The notes under the pieces were generated by a model, which made no database searches, had not been told where the DNA came from, and saw only the letters and a list, made by a program, of their open reading frames with translations. From contig DHHZ01000023.1 of assembly GCA_002403515.1 (NCBI GenBank), positions 1 to 34,798 on the forward strand: 34,798 nucleotides of DNA, in the 5' to 3' direction. The translations under genes and the position numbers were made by a program. Source of the stretch: Legionellales bacterium UBA4759 (GTDB taxonomy: Bacteria > Pseudomonadota > Gammaproteobacteria > Legionellales > Legionellaceae). Shown here piece after piece: positions 8,033 through 16,290 of the stretch. Within the stretch, counting starts at the first letter, position 1, and each line of letters begins with the position of its first letter.

Positions 8033-9322
8033 CTATCTTAAAAATTGCAGTAAAGGTTCTAATAAACATAAGAAAATCCAAAATTGATGGTATTTGGTTT
8101 TCGCTTCGTGTTTTCTGATGACTATCCAACATGCTTGCGCCATCGTTAGCCCCAAAAATAAAGTTAGATTCGTGTTGATGTCTAGGTTAATGGAGATTAA
8201 ATAGGTCGCCAAAGTCCAAAACATTGCAAAAAAGATATAAAAAAACTGATACAGATGCATTTTATGGCGACTGATGGTCCTTAAGAGAAGATATTGAATG
8301 GCGATTGTTATGGCAAAGACAAACGCTTGTGGAAGCACTAGAACATAAAAACTAAAAAGCACTCCACCTATGAATAGCAGGGCATAAATGTATGAATAAA
8401 GTCTTTCATTGAGGCAAAATAGCATGAAAACTATTAAAATCCCGATGCCGGCAATGCCATCAAAGGCATATAAGAAACGATGATGGGTAAAGGGATGAAT
8501 GCTTGGAATTTGTAACCATGCTGTTGATGTATATTCAATCGGAAATAAATAACTCAACAAAGTTAGACTCAAAAATAACAATAAAATAATACATTCAGTC
8601 ACAGTGATATGATACTGCTGTACATGATGATTGGGAGTAATAGAGTGCAATATGGGAAGTGTTTTAAGTGTGCGATGCCAAAAATCATTAATTTTTTTTT
8701 CGAACATTGGAAAAATATGGCGTTTGATCTGATATGCCAATTTGACTACCACAAAAGGTAAAATAACAAAAAAAACTATCGATAAACCAATTTGGGTGAT
8801 ATTTTTTTGAATATTTTCGTGGCCACGACCAATTAAAACACCAGGAAAGAAAAATAAAATTGCCCAACCAACAGCAGAAATTGAATTGGCAATAATAAAA
8901 TGATGCACTCTCATATTCAGCATGCCTGCAATTGCAGGGACAATGGCGCGAATAGGACCAATAAATCGGGCAAAAAAGACACTTTTGGCCCCATGTTTTT
9001 TGAAATAATATTCTCCATACTCCAGTGTTTTGGGATATTTTTTAAAAAACGATAAATCGCGTAGACTCTCCTTATAGTATTGGCCAATGAAAAAACTGGC
9101 AAAATCACCACAAATTGCACCAATGATTGCGCAAACCAAAGTAGGGTAAATGGGTAAAATTCCAGCCCCAGATAATGTGCCTATGGCGGTAATCGCCAAA
9201 GAACCAGGAATAATACCGCCAACAAAAAGTAAAGATTCCGCAAAAGCCATAAGAAAGCTTAAGAAAAGGCCATAGCTGGGATGTAAACTTAACCAATGAG
9301 TGAACGTTTCTATATGGAACAT
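8033..9322 (-). CDS. DedA-family membrane protein with an extra C-terminal membrane domain
   Basis: Residues 1-200 are a DedA (VTT/SNARE-associated) domain, an inner-membrane family linked to lipid flipping and envelope homeostasis. Diagnostic features are E29 in AFAES, GGIIPG (35-40), GDFASFFIG (72-80) and FARFIGPIRAIVPAIAGM (117-134). The protein is about twice the usual DedA length. After a basic linker (about 195-235) there are roughly six more hydrophobic segments up to the C-terminal LLEPLLQFLR, with no motif I can name; no PAP2-phosphatase signature is visible. The gene overlaps the end of lipB by 13 bases, with AGGA seven bases before the ATG, so the two are translationally coupled. 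In many relatives lipA stands here. Confidence 0.8.
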   Translation of the reverse strand: MFHIETFTHWLSLHPSYGLFLSFLMAFAESLLFVGGIIPGSLAITAIGTLSGAGILPIYPTLVCAIIGAICGDFASFFIGQYYKESLRDLSFFKKYPKTLEYGEYYFKKHGAKSVFFARFIGPIRAIVPAIAGMLNMRVHHFIIANSISAVGWAILFFFPGVLIGRGHENIQKNITQIGLSIVFFVILPFVVVKLAYQIKRHIFPMFEKKINDFWHRTLKTLPILHSITPNHHVQQYHITVTECIILLLFLSLTLLSYLFPIEYTSTAWLQIPSIHPFTHHRFLYAFDGIAGIGILIVFMLFCLNERLYSYIYALLFIGGVLFSFYVLVLPQAFVFAITIAIQYLLLRTISRHKMHLYQFFYIFFAMFWTLATYLISINLDINTNLTLFLGLTMAQACWIVIRKHEAKTKYHQFWIFLCLLEPLLQFLR

Positions 9323-9948
9323 GAGAAATCCTGAAATAAGGTATTTCCATCCACAAATTTCATTAAGCTTCTAGTGAATTGTAATTTTACATTTTCCATA
9401 TCTATATCTTTTTTATAATCCTTTATTTGCGTCATTTTCATTTTTTCATAGCCACAAGGATTGATATCTAAAAAAGGAGAAAGATCCATATCCACATTCA
9501 ATGATAGGCCATGGTAGCTACAATGGTTTTTTAAACGCAAACCCAAAGAGGCAATTTTTTTGTTGTCGACGTACACACCAGGTGCACCACAGATCTTATG
9601 GGCATTGATTTGGTAGTGCTCTAGGATATCCATGGTTAAACTTTCAATGCCAGCCACCAATTGTTTAATACCAATTTGATTATGCTGACAATTGAGTAAA
9701 AAGTAAGCCACCAATTGCCCTGGGCCATGATAGGTAATTTGACCACCTCTGTCTGATTGAACAATAGGAATATGGCCACGATGTAAAATGTGTTCTTGTT
9801 TGCCAGCTTGTCCTTGCGTAAACACGGGATGATGTTCGAGTAGCCATATTTCATCACATGTTTTTTCATCGCGATTGATGGTAAAGTTTTTCATTTCTTC
9901 AAAAACATCAAGGTAGTCTCGAACGCCCAAATCACGAATGATAAACAT
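9310..9948 (-). CDS. lipB: Octanoyltransferase (lipoate biosynthesis)
   Basis: LipB moves the octanoyl group from acyl carrier protein to the lipoyl domains of 2-oxoacid dehydrogenases and the glycine cleavage protein, the first step of endogenous lipoate synthesis in the cytoplasm. The 212-residue protein has the family block RGGQITYHGPGQLVAYFLLN (about 68-87), GAPGVYVDNKKIASLGLRL with the conserved lysine (about 121-139), and SYHGLSLNVD followed by INPCGY, which supplies the catalytic cysteine. The start overlaps the ybeD stop by one base (TAATG). The order dacA-ybeD-lipB is standard for gammaproteobacteria. Confidence 0.95.
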   Translation of the reverse strand: MFIIRDLGVRDYLDVFEEMKNFTINRDEKTCDEIWLLEHHPVFTQGQAGKQEHILHRGHIPIVQSDRGGQITYHGPGQLVAYFLLNCQHNQIGIKQLVAGIESLTMDILEHYQINAHKICGAPGVYVDNKKIASLGLRLKNHCSYHGLSLNVDMDLSPFLDINPCGYEKMKMTQIKDYKKDIDMENVKLQFTRSLMKFVDGNTLFQDFSCSI

Positions 9949-10205
9949 TAAAGCACCATTTTAACATCTGAATGTTGGCTGATGATTTTGTAAATCGCAT
10001 CAATCTCTTCTTTGGTATTTACAAAGATTTTGAACGTGATGGATAGGTATTTTCTACTTGAGCTATGAGAAAAACTGATGTCGTCATCGCTGAGTTTTGG
10101 AAAAGATTTTTTAACAATATCAATGATGTTGTTTTTAATATTTTCATTATCAATAATAAAAACTTTCATTGCAACTGTAGCAGGATAAAGTGTCGGTTCA
10201 GTCAT
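9948..10205 (-). CDS. ybeD: YbeD/DUF493 family protein
   Basis: This 85-residue cytoplasmic protein begins MTEPTLYPATVAMKVFIID. I chose this ATG (10205) over a longer frame to 10238 because GAGG lies six bases upstream and the longer N-terminus would cover the intergenic hairpin. FPLMKVIG-type DUF493 sequence is recognisable in diverged form (YPATVAMKVFII), along with SSSRKYLSITFKIFVNTKEE and IYKIISQHSDVKMVL; the fold is a small ferredoxin-like alpha/beta domain. Its role is not established. Its position between dacA and lipB is conserved and it is coupled to lipB. Confidence 0.88.
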   Translation of the reverse strand: MTEPTLYPATVAMKVFIIDNENIKNNIIDIVKKSFPKLSDDDISFSHSSSRKYLSITFKIFVNTKEEIDAIYKIISQHSDVKMVL

Positions 10206-10217
10206 TTTTACCTCAAA

Positions 10218-10236
10218 GAGCGGCATTAAGCCGCTC
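10218..10236 (-). promoter_or_regulatory. GC-rich hairpin between dacA and ybeD
   Basis: A perfect 7-base stem, GAGCGGC and GCCGCTC with a 5-base loop, fills most of the dacA-ybeD gap and ends just before the ybeD ribosome site. No U-run long enough for a classical terminator follows. It may attenuate transcription or set the ratio of the abundant DacA to the lipoate genes. Confidence 0.5.
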
Positions 10237-10245
10237 AATTAAAAA

Positions 10246-11484
10246 TTAACTACGGTGTTTATTGATAAAATTAAATATCGCCAATTTGATGCTATCTTTT
10301 AATCGACCAAAAATTCCTGCTTGCTCAATATCCTGAAGTGCAAAAATAGGTTGTGTTTGTAAAGCTTTTTGGTCGAGTTCAACCACAAATTCACCCACTT
10401 TGTCACCTTTGTGAATTGGGGCAACTAAATTTTGAGGAACTTTGGTCACCAATTTGATTTTTTTGTATTGGCCAGTTGGGATGGTGATGTATTGATCTTT
10501 TATCATCCCGATATCGAGCGTATTTTGTTTACCTTTAAAAATTTTCACCGTACTGATTTTTTGGCCAGCATTGTATAGCTTATGGGTTTCATAAAAACGG
10601 AAGCCATAGTTGATCAAGCGTTGGCTGTCTTCTGCACGAGCAGAATCACTTGGTGCATGCATCACTACAGCAAGTAAACGCATATTGTCTTTGAGAGCAG
10701 AAGATACTAAACAAAATCCAGCCTCGTTGGTATGGCCTGTTTTGATACCATCAACAAATTCGTCTCTCCATAACAAACGGTTACGATTGGGTTGTCGGAT
10801 ACCATTAAAAGTAAACCATTTTTGTTTGTACCAGTGGTAATATTGTGGAAAATCTTTGATTAATGCAGAACCCAAAATGGCTAAATCACGCGCGGTGGTG
10901 TAATTGTTGGGGTCAGGTAAACCAGTACTTTCAGAGAAATGACTGTCTTTCATACCAAGGCGTGCAGCTTGTTCGTTCATCATGTCAGAGAAGCTTGATT
11001 CACTGCTACCTACATGTTCGGCCAATGCCACGCAAGCATCATTACCCGATTGTACAATAATCCCTTTGAGAAGGTCTTCAACAGGCACCAAATCACCAAC
11101 TTTGATAAACATTCTAGAACCGCCGGTTCTCCAAGCACCTTCACTCACACGTACTTGATCATCGAGGTGGATTTGATTTTTAGCCAAAGCATTAGAGACT
11201 ACATATAAAGTCATCATTTTGGTAAGACTTGCGGGTGGCATGCGATTGGTACTATTTTTCTCGGCAATAATTTTGCCGCTATCCACATCAATTAATATAT
11301 ATGCATCTGCAGAAATTGCAGGTGGATTGGGAATAACAATAGGCGCCGCTGTAACACTAACTTGCGGGGTTGTTGGTATAGCGTTGATTGAGTTGATGGA
11401 ATTGAGATCATCTGCAAAAACCAATGAGCTAGAAATTGCTGCGCTCAATAAAGTTTTGCTTAGGAATTTTTTATAATTATTCAC
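10246..11484 (-). CDS. dacA: D-alanyl-D-alanine carboxypeptidase (PBP5/6 family)
   Basis: The enzyme removes the terminal D-Ala of peptidoglycan stem peptides in the periplasm. It has a signal peptide (FLSKTLLSAAISSSLVFA), the three penicillin-binding motifs SLTK (in PPASLTKMMT), SGN (in VQSGNDACVALAEH) and KTG (in DGIKTGHTNEAGFCL), then the all-beta C-terminal domain and a C-terminal amphipathic tail (FGRLKDSIKLAIFNFINKHR) that anchors such proteins to the inner membrane. The start is a GTG. I prefer the one at 11484, which has AGGTGG at good distance, over the GTG at 11493, which lies inside that ribosome site. It heads the dacA-ybeD-lipB-dedA group. Confidence 0.95.
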   Translation of the reverse strand: MNNYKKFLSKTLLSAAISSSLVFADDLNSINSINAIPTTPQVSVTAAPIVIPNPPAISADAYILIDVDSGKIIAEKNSTNRMPPASLTKMMTLYVVSNALAKNQIHLDDQVRVSEGAWRTGGSRMFIKVGDLVPVEDLLKGIIVQSGNDACVALAEHVGSSESSFSDMMNEQAARLGMKDSHFSESTGLPDPNNYTTARDLAILGSALIKDFPQYYHWYKQKWFTFNGIRQPNRNRLLWRDEFVDGIKTGHTNEAGFCLVSSALKDNMRLLAVVMHAPSDSARAEDSQRLINYGFRFYETHKLYNAGQKISTVKIFKGKQNTLDIGMIKDQYITIPTGQYKKIKLVTKVPQNLVAPIHKGDKVGEFVVELDQKALQTQPIFALQDIEQAGIFGRLKDSIKLAIFNFINKHRS

Positions 11485-11512
11485 TTTTGCCACCTGTAAC
11501 TTAAAATTATTG

Positions 11513-11541
11513 ATTATCTAATGATTTTTTATATGTTACAA
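11513..11541 (-). promoter_or_regulatory. Probable dacA promoter
   Basis: On the minus strand TTGTAA (11541-11536) and GATAAT (11518-11513) are separated by 17 bases, about 30 bases before the GTG start. Matches are 4/6 and 5/6. Confidence 0.5.
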
Positions 11542-11591
11542 GCTCTTGTTCTTTGTGTACAATACTATGATATTTAATTTTGGATTTTTTT

Positions 11592-12410
11592 ATGTTGAAG
11601 GTCGTTCAAACAGGGATTGTGTGCGGGTTTTTAATCTTTTTAAATGCCTGCCAAACGGTGAATACCCGCCAAAATCCTAATTCTAAAGAATTACAACCTG
11701 GTCGTTATGCCATATTGCATGATTTTGCACCCACAGGTCCCATTCCTACTTTTTTTAAGGCAGTTGTGCCCAAAGACGAGCCATTGAGTAAATATGGTAA
11801 TCCACCAAGTTATCGAGTGGGGGGCAAAACTTATGTTGTGCAACGTTCAGCTCGCGGTTATAAAGCTCGTGGAAATGCATCTTGGTATGCGAGTAAATTC
11901 CATCAGCAAAGAACCTCTAGCGGTGAGCCCTATGACATGTATGCATTAACTGCCGCGCATCGTACTTTACCAATCCCATGTTATCTACGAGTCACCAATC
12001 TTCAAAATGGACGCTCTGTCATTGTGCGCGTAAACGATAGAGGCCCTTTTCATAGTGACCGTTTGATTGATTTATCTTACGGGGCTGCTGTGAAACTTGG
12101 AATTTTTCCAAAAGGTACCGCGCCAGTTGAAATTGAAGCGATTAATCCGGCTTGGCGAAGTGCACCAACTCGAGTTACGCCGACAGTTGGACATTTTTAC
12201 TTGCAAGCAGGGGCATTCCAATCGCAAGGTTCTGCAAATCAATTCCGTCAGCGATTAAGTCAGTGGACAAGAACTCAAGTATTAGTTAACCGAGTTGGTC
12301 GACATTTTGCAGTACAAATTGGGCCATTTGCATCGGCTGCAGAAAGTGAGCAAATGAAAAAAATTCTTGCTAGACATGGGGTGCATGGTGCTTTTAGTGT
12401 GAGAAAATAG
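11592..12410 (+). CDS. rlpA: RlpA-type septal/rare lipoprotein, DPBB plus SPOR domains
   Basis: The 272-residue lipoprotein starts MLKVVQTGIVCGFLIFLNAC, with the lipobox LNAC giving a lipidated cysteine. I start at the ATG at 11592 because the TTG four codons earlier adds only a poor N-terminus. A double-psi beta-barrel follows (about 95-180), with GNASWYASKFHQQRTSSGE and RVNDRGPFHSDRLIDLSYGA, containing the conserved His and Asp residues of active RlpA lytic transglycosylases, which cut naked glycan strands. The C-terminal SPOR domain (about 198-272, HFYLQAGAFQSQGSANQF) binds denuded septal peptidoglycan. It is divergent from dacA; in many relatives the two are co-directional. Confidence 0.93.
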   Translation: MLKVVQTGIVCGFLIFLNACQTVNTRQNPNSKELQPGRYAILHDFAPTGPIPTFFKAVVPKDEPLSKYGNPPSYRVGGKTYVVQRSARGYKARGNASWYASKFHQQRTSSGEPYDMYALTAAHRTLPIPCYLRVTNLQNGRSVIVRVNDRGPFHSDRLIDLSYGAAVKLGIFPKGTAPVEIEAINPAWRSAPTRVTPTVGHFYLQAGAFQSQGSANQFRQRLSQWTRTQVLVNRVGRHFAVQIGPFASAAESEQMKKILARHGVHGAFSVRK

Positions 12411-12418
12411 GGTTGGCT

Positions 12419-12454
12419 GTGTTGTCAGAAACTATTTTTCAGTAATGACAACAC
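12419..12454. repeat. Long inverted repeat between the convergent rlpA and L,D-transpeptidase genes
   Basis: GTGTTGTCA (12419-12427) and TGACAACAC (12446-12454) form a perfect 9-base stem with an 18-base interior that can pair further (GAAA with TTTC). It spans the 3' ends of both genes. It may act as a two-way terminator, although neither side has a good U-run. Confidence 0.4.
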
Positions 12455-13145
12455 GTGTTCCAATTTTTCCGCCAGCACCAGGCAGGTCTACAAATTCTTC
12501 ATTGAGCCAGCGTGCATCTTGAATAAACATGCGTACACAGCCGTGACTGGCTGCTTTTCCAGGGACATCTTCACTGCCATGTAAGGCAAAACCGCGCCAA
12601 AAATGCATGCAGTAGGGCATAAGTGCGCCACCGCTTTCACCATTGGCTCTTTTGGGGAAGACTGTAGATATACATGTTTCATCATTTTTACGGATGATTC
12701 TAAAAGTGCCTGTTGGGGTTAAACAATCCCCTTGGCTAGGATTGCATCGACCACTCCCGCCTGATACTGGCCCCCACCAAACCAGTTCACCTTCTGGATT
12801 GTAGGCGCCCCAAGCTAGTTTTTTTTGATCGACATAAATACTTTTTTCCCCAGTAGCCGGAATAAACCGAGGGAATGGGGCAATGTCGTAAATAGTCAGT
12901 TGCTCAATGTTTTTGGGGACGGCAATAATCATGCCGGGACTTAATTGGATATTGATGCGATTGATGCGTTGTACCAAATCAATTTGATTGGGGTCTGGAA
13001 ATAAGCTCTCCCATGAATCGCTGGCTTTTACTTTTAAGCAATTAAAATCTTCTCTTTGGCAAAATTGCTCACCAAAATAAGCCCAAGTGTTGGATAACAT
13101 GGTTCCTAAGGTCAAGCTTAAAAAAGTCTTCATTAGCGTTTTCAT
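12432..13145 (-). CDS. L,D-transpeptidase (YkuD family), ErfK/YbiS-like
   Basis: The 237-residue exported enzyme has a signal peptide (MKTLMKTFLSLTLGTMLSNTWA). A degenerate LysM-like segment follows (about 38-85: LKVKASDSWESLFPDPNQID, then LSPGMIIAVP). The YkuD domain covers about 95-237 and has the active-site block ALHGSEDVPGKAASHGCVRM with the catalytic cysteine in SHGCVRM. Such enzymes form 3-3 cross-links in peptidoglycan or attach lipoprotein to it. GLTPTG-like sequence (DCLTPTGTF) and GGALMPYCMHFWRGFALHGS are typical of the ErfK/YbiS group. It converges on rlpA, another cell-wall gene, and is distinct in type from the YafK-like protein at 6361. Confidence 0.9.
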   Translation of the reverse strand: MKTLMKTFLSLTLGTMLSNTWAYFGEQFCQREDFNCLKVKASDSWESLFPDPNQIDLVQRINRINIQLSPGMIIAVPKNIEQLTIYDIAPFPRFIPATGEKSIYVDQKKLAWGAYNPEGELVWWGPVSGGSGRCNPSQGDCLTPTGTFRIIRKNDETCISTVFPKRANGESGGALMPYCMHFWRGFALHGSEDVPGKAASHGCVRMFIQDARWLNEEFVDLPGAGGKIGTRVVITEK

Positions 13146-13223
13146 GATACCGTCATCTTGAATGGTTTTAATCTAAATATCGGCATCTTTTTAAAAAACT
13201 TTATTTATTTTTTTATCTTTCGG

Positions 13224-15197
13224 TTAAATATTTAGCTCGGTGCGATCCTCTTCATCTGATGCTGCTGCTGGTGGTGACAAAAGCGTAATGACTTTATCAA
13301 AATCCCTCCCAAGCGCTTTTTTAAAAGCAAGCATGGATGCTGTTGTGGATTGCGCGGCAGTGGATTCATTTCTTGAGAATATAGAGGGGGTTCTGTGTTC
13401 CATCGCTTTTTCAATAAATTTTTCCAACTGAGTTTTTTGTGTTTCCTCATCTTCTGCTGAATTAAATTCTTTTTTTATAGCATCTAATGCTTGTATTTTA
13501 CTTTGTTTGCCAACGTAATTTTTTGTATTGGAATTAATAGCAGCTTCCATGGCTGTTAAAATTGAATCTTTAAATTCTGTGATGTTATTTTCATCGTCTA
13601 GTGTTACTGTAACCATATCTTCTTCTTCATCTTCAGTATCTGTATTTGATGCAGCATCTGAGGTTACCACTTCATCATGAGTGGCCACAACTTCATCAGC
13701 GCCATCGATAGAAGCCTGTCTGGCTTCTTCATGTCTTGCGGTTTGCTTTTCAATTAATTCACGAGCTTCCTGCAATATTTGGATATACTTTTTACTGTCA
13801 AATTCTGATGAAGAAAAATCTCTTTCTCTTGATTCCAAATCCGCTATTAAATACTTGATCATACGCTCGTATTCAGGTTTATAACCATTTTGCGTGATAG
13901 CATTTGAAATAATTTTTAGTTTTTGTTCAAGTAGTTGAATAGGAAGGTATCGTTGTGTTTGAGGAATACTAGTCACCGGTTCTGTTGTGGGTAAATCAAA
14001 TTTTGTTGGTTCTGCCCGGACAAGCTCTGGGGAATCGTCTTCTAAAAGTTCAAAACGCCTATCAGTTTTTATAGTATTTTTAGGTGATGTTTCTATTAGA
14101 TTAAAATTTTCATCTAGTTGAATGAACATATTTCCATCTGGTATATGCATTAATTGAAAATCAATAGGTGAATTACTCAAAAATAGTAGTGTTTGTGGAA
14201 ATATTGAATTTTGGGTGTTTAAAACAGGTAAAATACCAATGATTACCTGGTTTTGTTGATTAATTGAAGCTATTGCAAAAGCCAATGAGGAAATTTTTGG
14301 GATAAATAAAGGTTTTGTTAAACCTATTAACTCAGGCTCTCTTAGGATTAATTCTGGATTTTTTAGCAGGGTTGCGCCTAAGGTTTGAAATAAAACCTCT
14401 AGTTTGTATTCAAGTCGTTGTTGTGGATTTAGAATTTTCTGATGAGACTGTGTTACTGCTAGTTGAGTTTCTGAACTTATTGCAGGCTTCGCTACTACTG
14501 TCAGATCTGATACCTCAGGGTCATTCGTAATCGTTTTTTTGATTGCGGAATCCATTGGTTCTTGTGGATTAAAATCTAAGTTCCATACAGATAAAGTTTT
14601 ACCATGTGACATGTTTAATTGAGGAACAATTGGTAAGCCAGTGTATAATACTAGAGTTTGTGGAATGACTAGATTTCTTGTTTTTTGTGCAGACAAAAGA
14701 CCTCTAATTGCTCGAATTGGCTGATTAGCTGATGCAATTGCAAAAGCCAAAGAGGACCACTTGGGTGTGGATACGAGTTCGCCTTTGGTTGTTTTAGGTG
14801 ACCGAACTGTGACCGCGCCGGCTTGTTGGAGAACTTTTTTAATGGGTTTATCTTCTATGGTGGCTGTTTGAGGCAATTTTCTTGGTGAATTAAAATATAA
14901 TATACTTTGTGAAATGATATTCTTTAAATAAATGGGTAAATCAAATGGATTGTATTTAGGTAACTGGTATACGAAAAGTTTTGGCATTTCAGGCAAATAG
15001 GTTCGCAAACTTGGATACAATGGAAAAATTGCTGAAGAAGTCTTAATTCCTGGGATTTGCGTTTGTATTTGTTTTTGTTTTTGTTTTTGTTGATTAAACT
15101 GAGCCCCCTGATTAATTTCTCGAATTGAAGCATTAACCCCTTTGAGTAATGGGGCTAAGGTACGAAAACGTGACAGTCTGATTCCTCTGTTAAACAT
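13224..15197 (-). CDS. Large lineage-specific protein with internal repeats, effector candidate
   Basis: I do not recognise this 657-residue protein. It has no signal peptide and no long membrane segment. Two imperfect repeats of about 80 residues are visible: 144-226 (begins TPKWSSLAFAIASANQ, ends KKTITND) and 299-379 (begins IPKISSLAFAIASINQ, ends KNTIKTD), both containing a PQTL(V/L) core. A partial third copy may lie at 70-110 (SQSILYFNSP). Residues 37-48 are a QK-rich run encoded by a hexanucleotide repeat. Residues 420-495 and 540-602 are predicted helical or coiled coil, separated by a very acidic segment (518-527, SNTDTEDEEE). The C-terminus AASDEEDRTELNI is glutamate-rich, as in many Dot/Icm effectors. 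A host-directed role is inference. AGGA precedes the ATG, and a TATAAT lies at 15239-15234 on the minus strand. Confidence 0.65.
   Translation of the reverse strand: MFNRGIRLSRFRTLAPLLKGVNASIREINQGAQFNQQKQKQKQIQTQIPGIKTSSAIFPLYPSLRTYLPEMPKLFVYQLPKYNPFDLPIYLKNIISQSILYFNSPRKLPQTATIEDKPIKKVLQQAGAVTVRSPKTTKGELVSTPKWSSLAFAIASANQPIRAIRGLLSAQKTRNLVIPQTLVLYTGLPIVPQLNMSHGKTLSVWNLDFNPQEPMDSAIKKTITNDPEVSDLTVVAKPAISSETQLAVTQSHQKILNPQQRLEYKLEVLFQTLGATLLKNPELILREPELIGLTKPLFIPKISSLAFAIASINQQNQVIIGILPVLNTQNSIFPQTLLFLSNSPIDFQLMHIPDGNMFIQLDENFNLIETSPKNTIKTDRRFELLEDDSPELVRAEPTKFDLPTTEPVTSIPQTQRYLPIQLLEQKLKIISNAITQNGYKPEYERMIKYLIADLESRERDFSSSEFDSKKYIQILQEARELIEKQTARHEEARQASIDGADEVVATHDEVVTSDAASNTDTEDEEEDMVTVTLDDENNITEFKDSILTAMEAAINSNTKNYVGKQSKIQALDAIKKEFNSAEDEETQKTQLEKFIEKAMEHRTPSIFSRNESTAAQSTTASMLAFKKALGRDFDKVITLLSPPAAASDEEDRTELNI
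15071..15088. repeat. Hexanucleotide microsatellite (GTTTTT)x3
   Basis: Three perfect GTTTTT units, with partial units on both sides, encode alternating Gln and Lys in the 657-residue protein. The 6-base unit means slippage would change the length of the QK run without breaking the frame. Confidence 0.7.
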
Positions 15198-15378
15198 TCT
15201 TATTCCTATAAATTATGATTTCCTCATGAGTTAATTATAGAACAATATGTGTATTTTTTTAGTTATTTTAGTGCATTTTTTCATGTGATTGAATATTTTA
15301 ATACGCTTGAAATTTAATAAATTGCTGCATTGTTTAAGAATTCAGATTCCACTCTTCTATTTCAATTGCTCTTTCAGT

Positions 15379-15384
15379 TATAAT
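15379..15384 (+). promoter_or_regulatory. Candidate -10 element of the accD operon
   Basis: TATAAT lies 31 bases before the accD start. No good -35 sequence is found at 16-18 bases; the best is TTCTAT at 15355-15360. The rest of the 217-base gap upstream is AT-rich with no recognised element. Confidence 0.4.
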
Positions 15385-15414
15385 AATCCATAACCTTTAA
15401 AAAGAGACTATAGA

Positions 15415-16290
15415 ATGAGTTGGTTTAAAAAGATTTTTCCTGAAAAAATTCGTCCACAAACATCCCGAAAAAAAGATATTCCTGAAGGCATATGGATGAA
15501 ATGCGCTGGTTGCCAAGAAATTCTTTATCGATTGGATTTAGATAAAAACTTAGGCGTGTGCGGTAAATGTGGTCATCATCACCGCATGAGTGCTCGTGCG
15601 CGAATTGAAAGTATTCTAGATAACGATGGTCAAATTGAAATCGGACAAGATTTAGAACCCATCGACCGCTTAAAATTTAAAGACTCTAAAAAATACAAAG
15701 ATAGAATTTCACAGGCTCAAAAACAAACCGGTGAAAATGAAGCTATTGTGGTGGTGAAAGGTAAAATTCATCAGTTGCCCGTTGTTTTGAGTGTTTTTGA
15801 GTTTTCTTTCATGGGTGGCTCTATGGGGGCTACTGTTGGTGAAAAGTTTGTTAGAGGTGTTGAAGAAGCTATTAAAGATTACACCGGTTTCGTTTGTGTC
15901 ACCGCCAGCGGTGGTGCGCGTATGCAAGAAGGTTTATTCTCCTTAATGCAAATGGCAAAAACCTCAGCGGCATTAACCAAACTATCTGAGGCGGGCTTAC
16001 CGTTTATCGTTGTCTTGACCGACCCGACCATGGGTGGCGTATCTGCAAGCTTTGCAAGCCTGGGCGATATTATTATCGCTGAACCAAAAGCACTCATTGG
16101 CTTTGCAGGACCACGAGTGATTGAACAAACTGTTCGACAAACCTTACCTGAAGGCTTCCAACGCAGTGAGTTTTTGCTAGAGCATGGTCATATCGATATG
16201 ATTGTTAAACGCCAAGATTTACGAGAAACATTGGCCAATATTCTGGCAAAATTAACCAGACAACCGTTTACTCAAAGCGAAGATGCATGA
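15415..16290 (+). CDS. accD: Acetyl-CoA carboxylase carboxyltransferase subunit beta
   Basis: AccD forms the A2B2 carboxyltransferase with AccA and moves CO2 from biotin to acetyl-CoA, the first committed step of fatty-acid synthesis. The 291-residue protein has the N-terminal zinc ribbon KCAGCQ...VCGKCGHHHRM (about 25-55; four cysteines), then the crotonase-like carboxyltransferase domain with FMGGSMGATVGEKFVRGVE, VCVTASGGARMQEGLFSLMQ and GGVSASFASLGDIIIAEP. Length is normal. It overlaps folC by four bases (ATGA). The accD-folC-dedD-cvpA order is standard in gammaproteobacteria. Confidence 0.97.
   Translation: MSWFKKIFPEKIRPQTSRKKDIPEGIWMKCAGCQEILYRLDLDKNLGVCGKCGHHHRMSARARIESILDNDGQIEIGQDLEPIDRLKFKDSKKYKDRISQAQKQTGENEAIVVVKGKIHQLPVVLSVFEFSFMGGSMGATVGEKFVRGVEEAIKDYTGFVCVTASGGARMQEGLFSLMQMAKTSAALTKLSEAGLPFIVVLTDPTMGGVSASFASLGDIIIAEPKALIGFAGPRVIEQTVRQTLPEGFQRSEFLLEHGHIDMIVKRQDLRETLANILAKLTRQPFTQSEDA

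Noticed and set aside
11219..11476. Plus-strand open frame opposite dacA
   Set aside because: It is antisense to the signal peptide and first part of dacA, whose three penicillin-binding motifs are intact, and it has no ribosome site or domain.
13240..13884. Plus-strand open frames inside the 657-residue gene
   Set aside because: These Ser/Ala/Leu-rich frames are complements of the acidic, Ala-rich coding strand; the minus-strand frame is long, uninterrupted and has a ribosome site.
15234..15300. PmrA-type box upstream of the 657-residue effector candidate
   Set aside because: TTAAT-like words occur, but not as a tandem repeat with the right spacing, and such words are common in AT-rich DNA.
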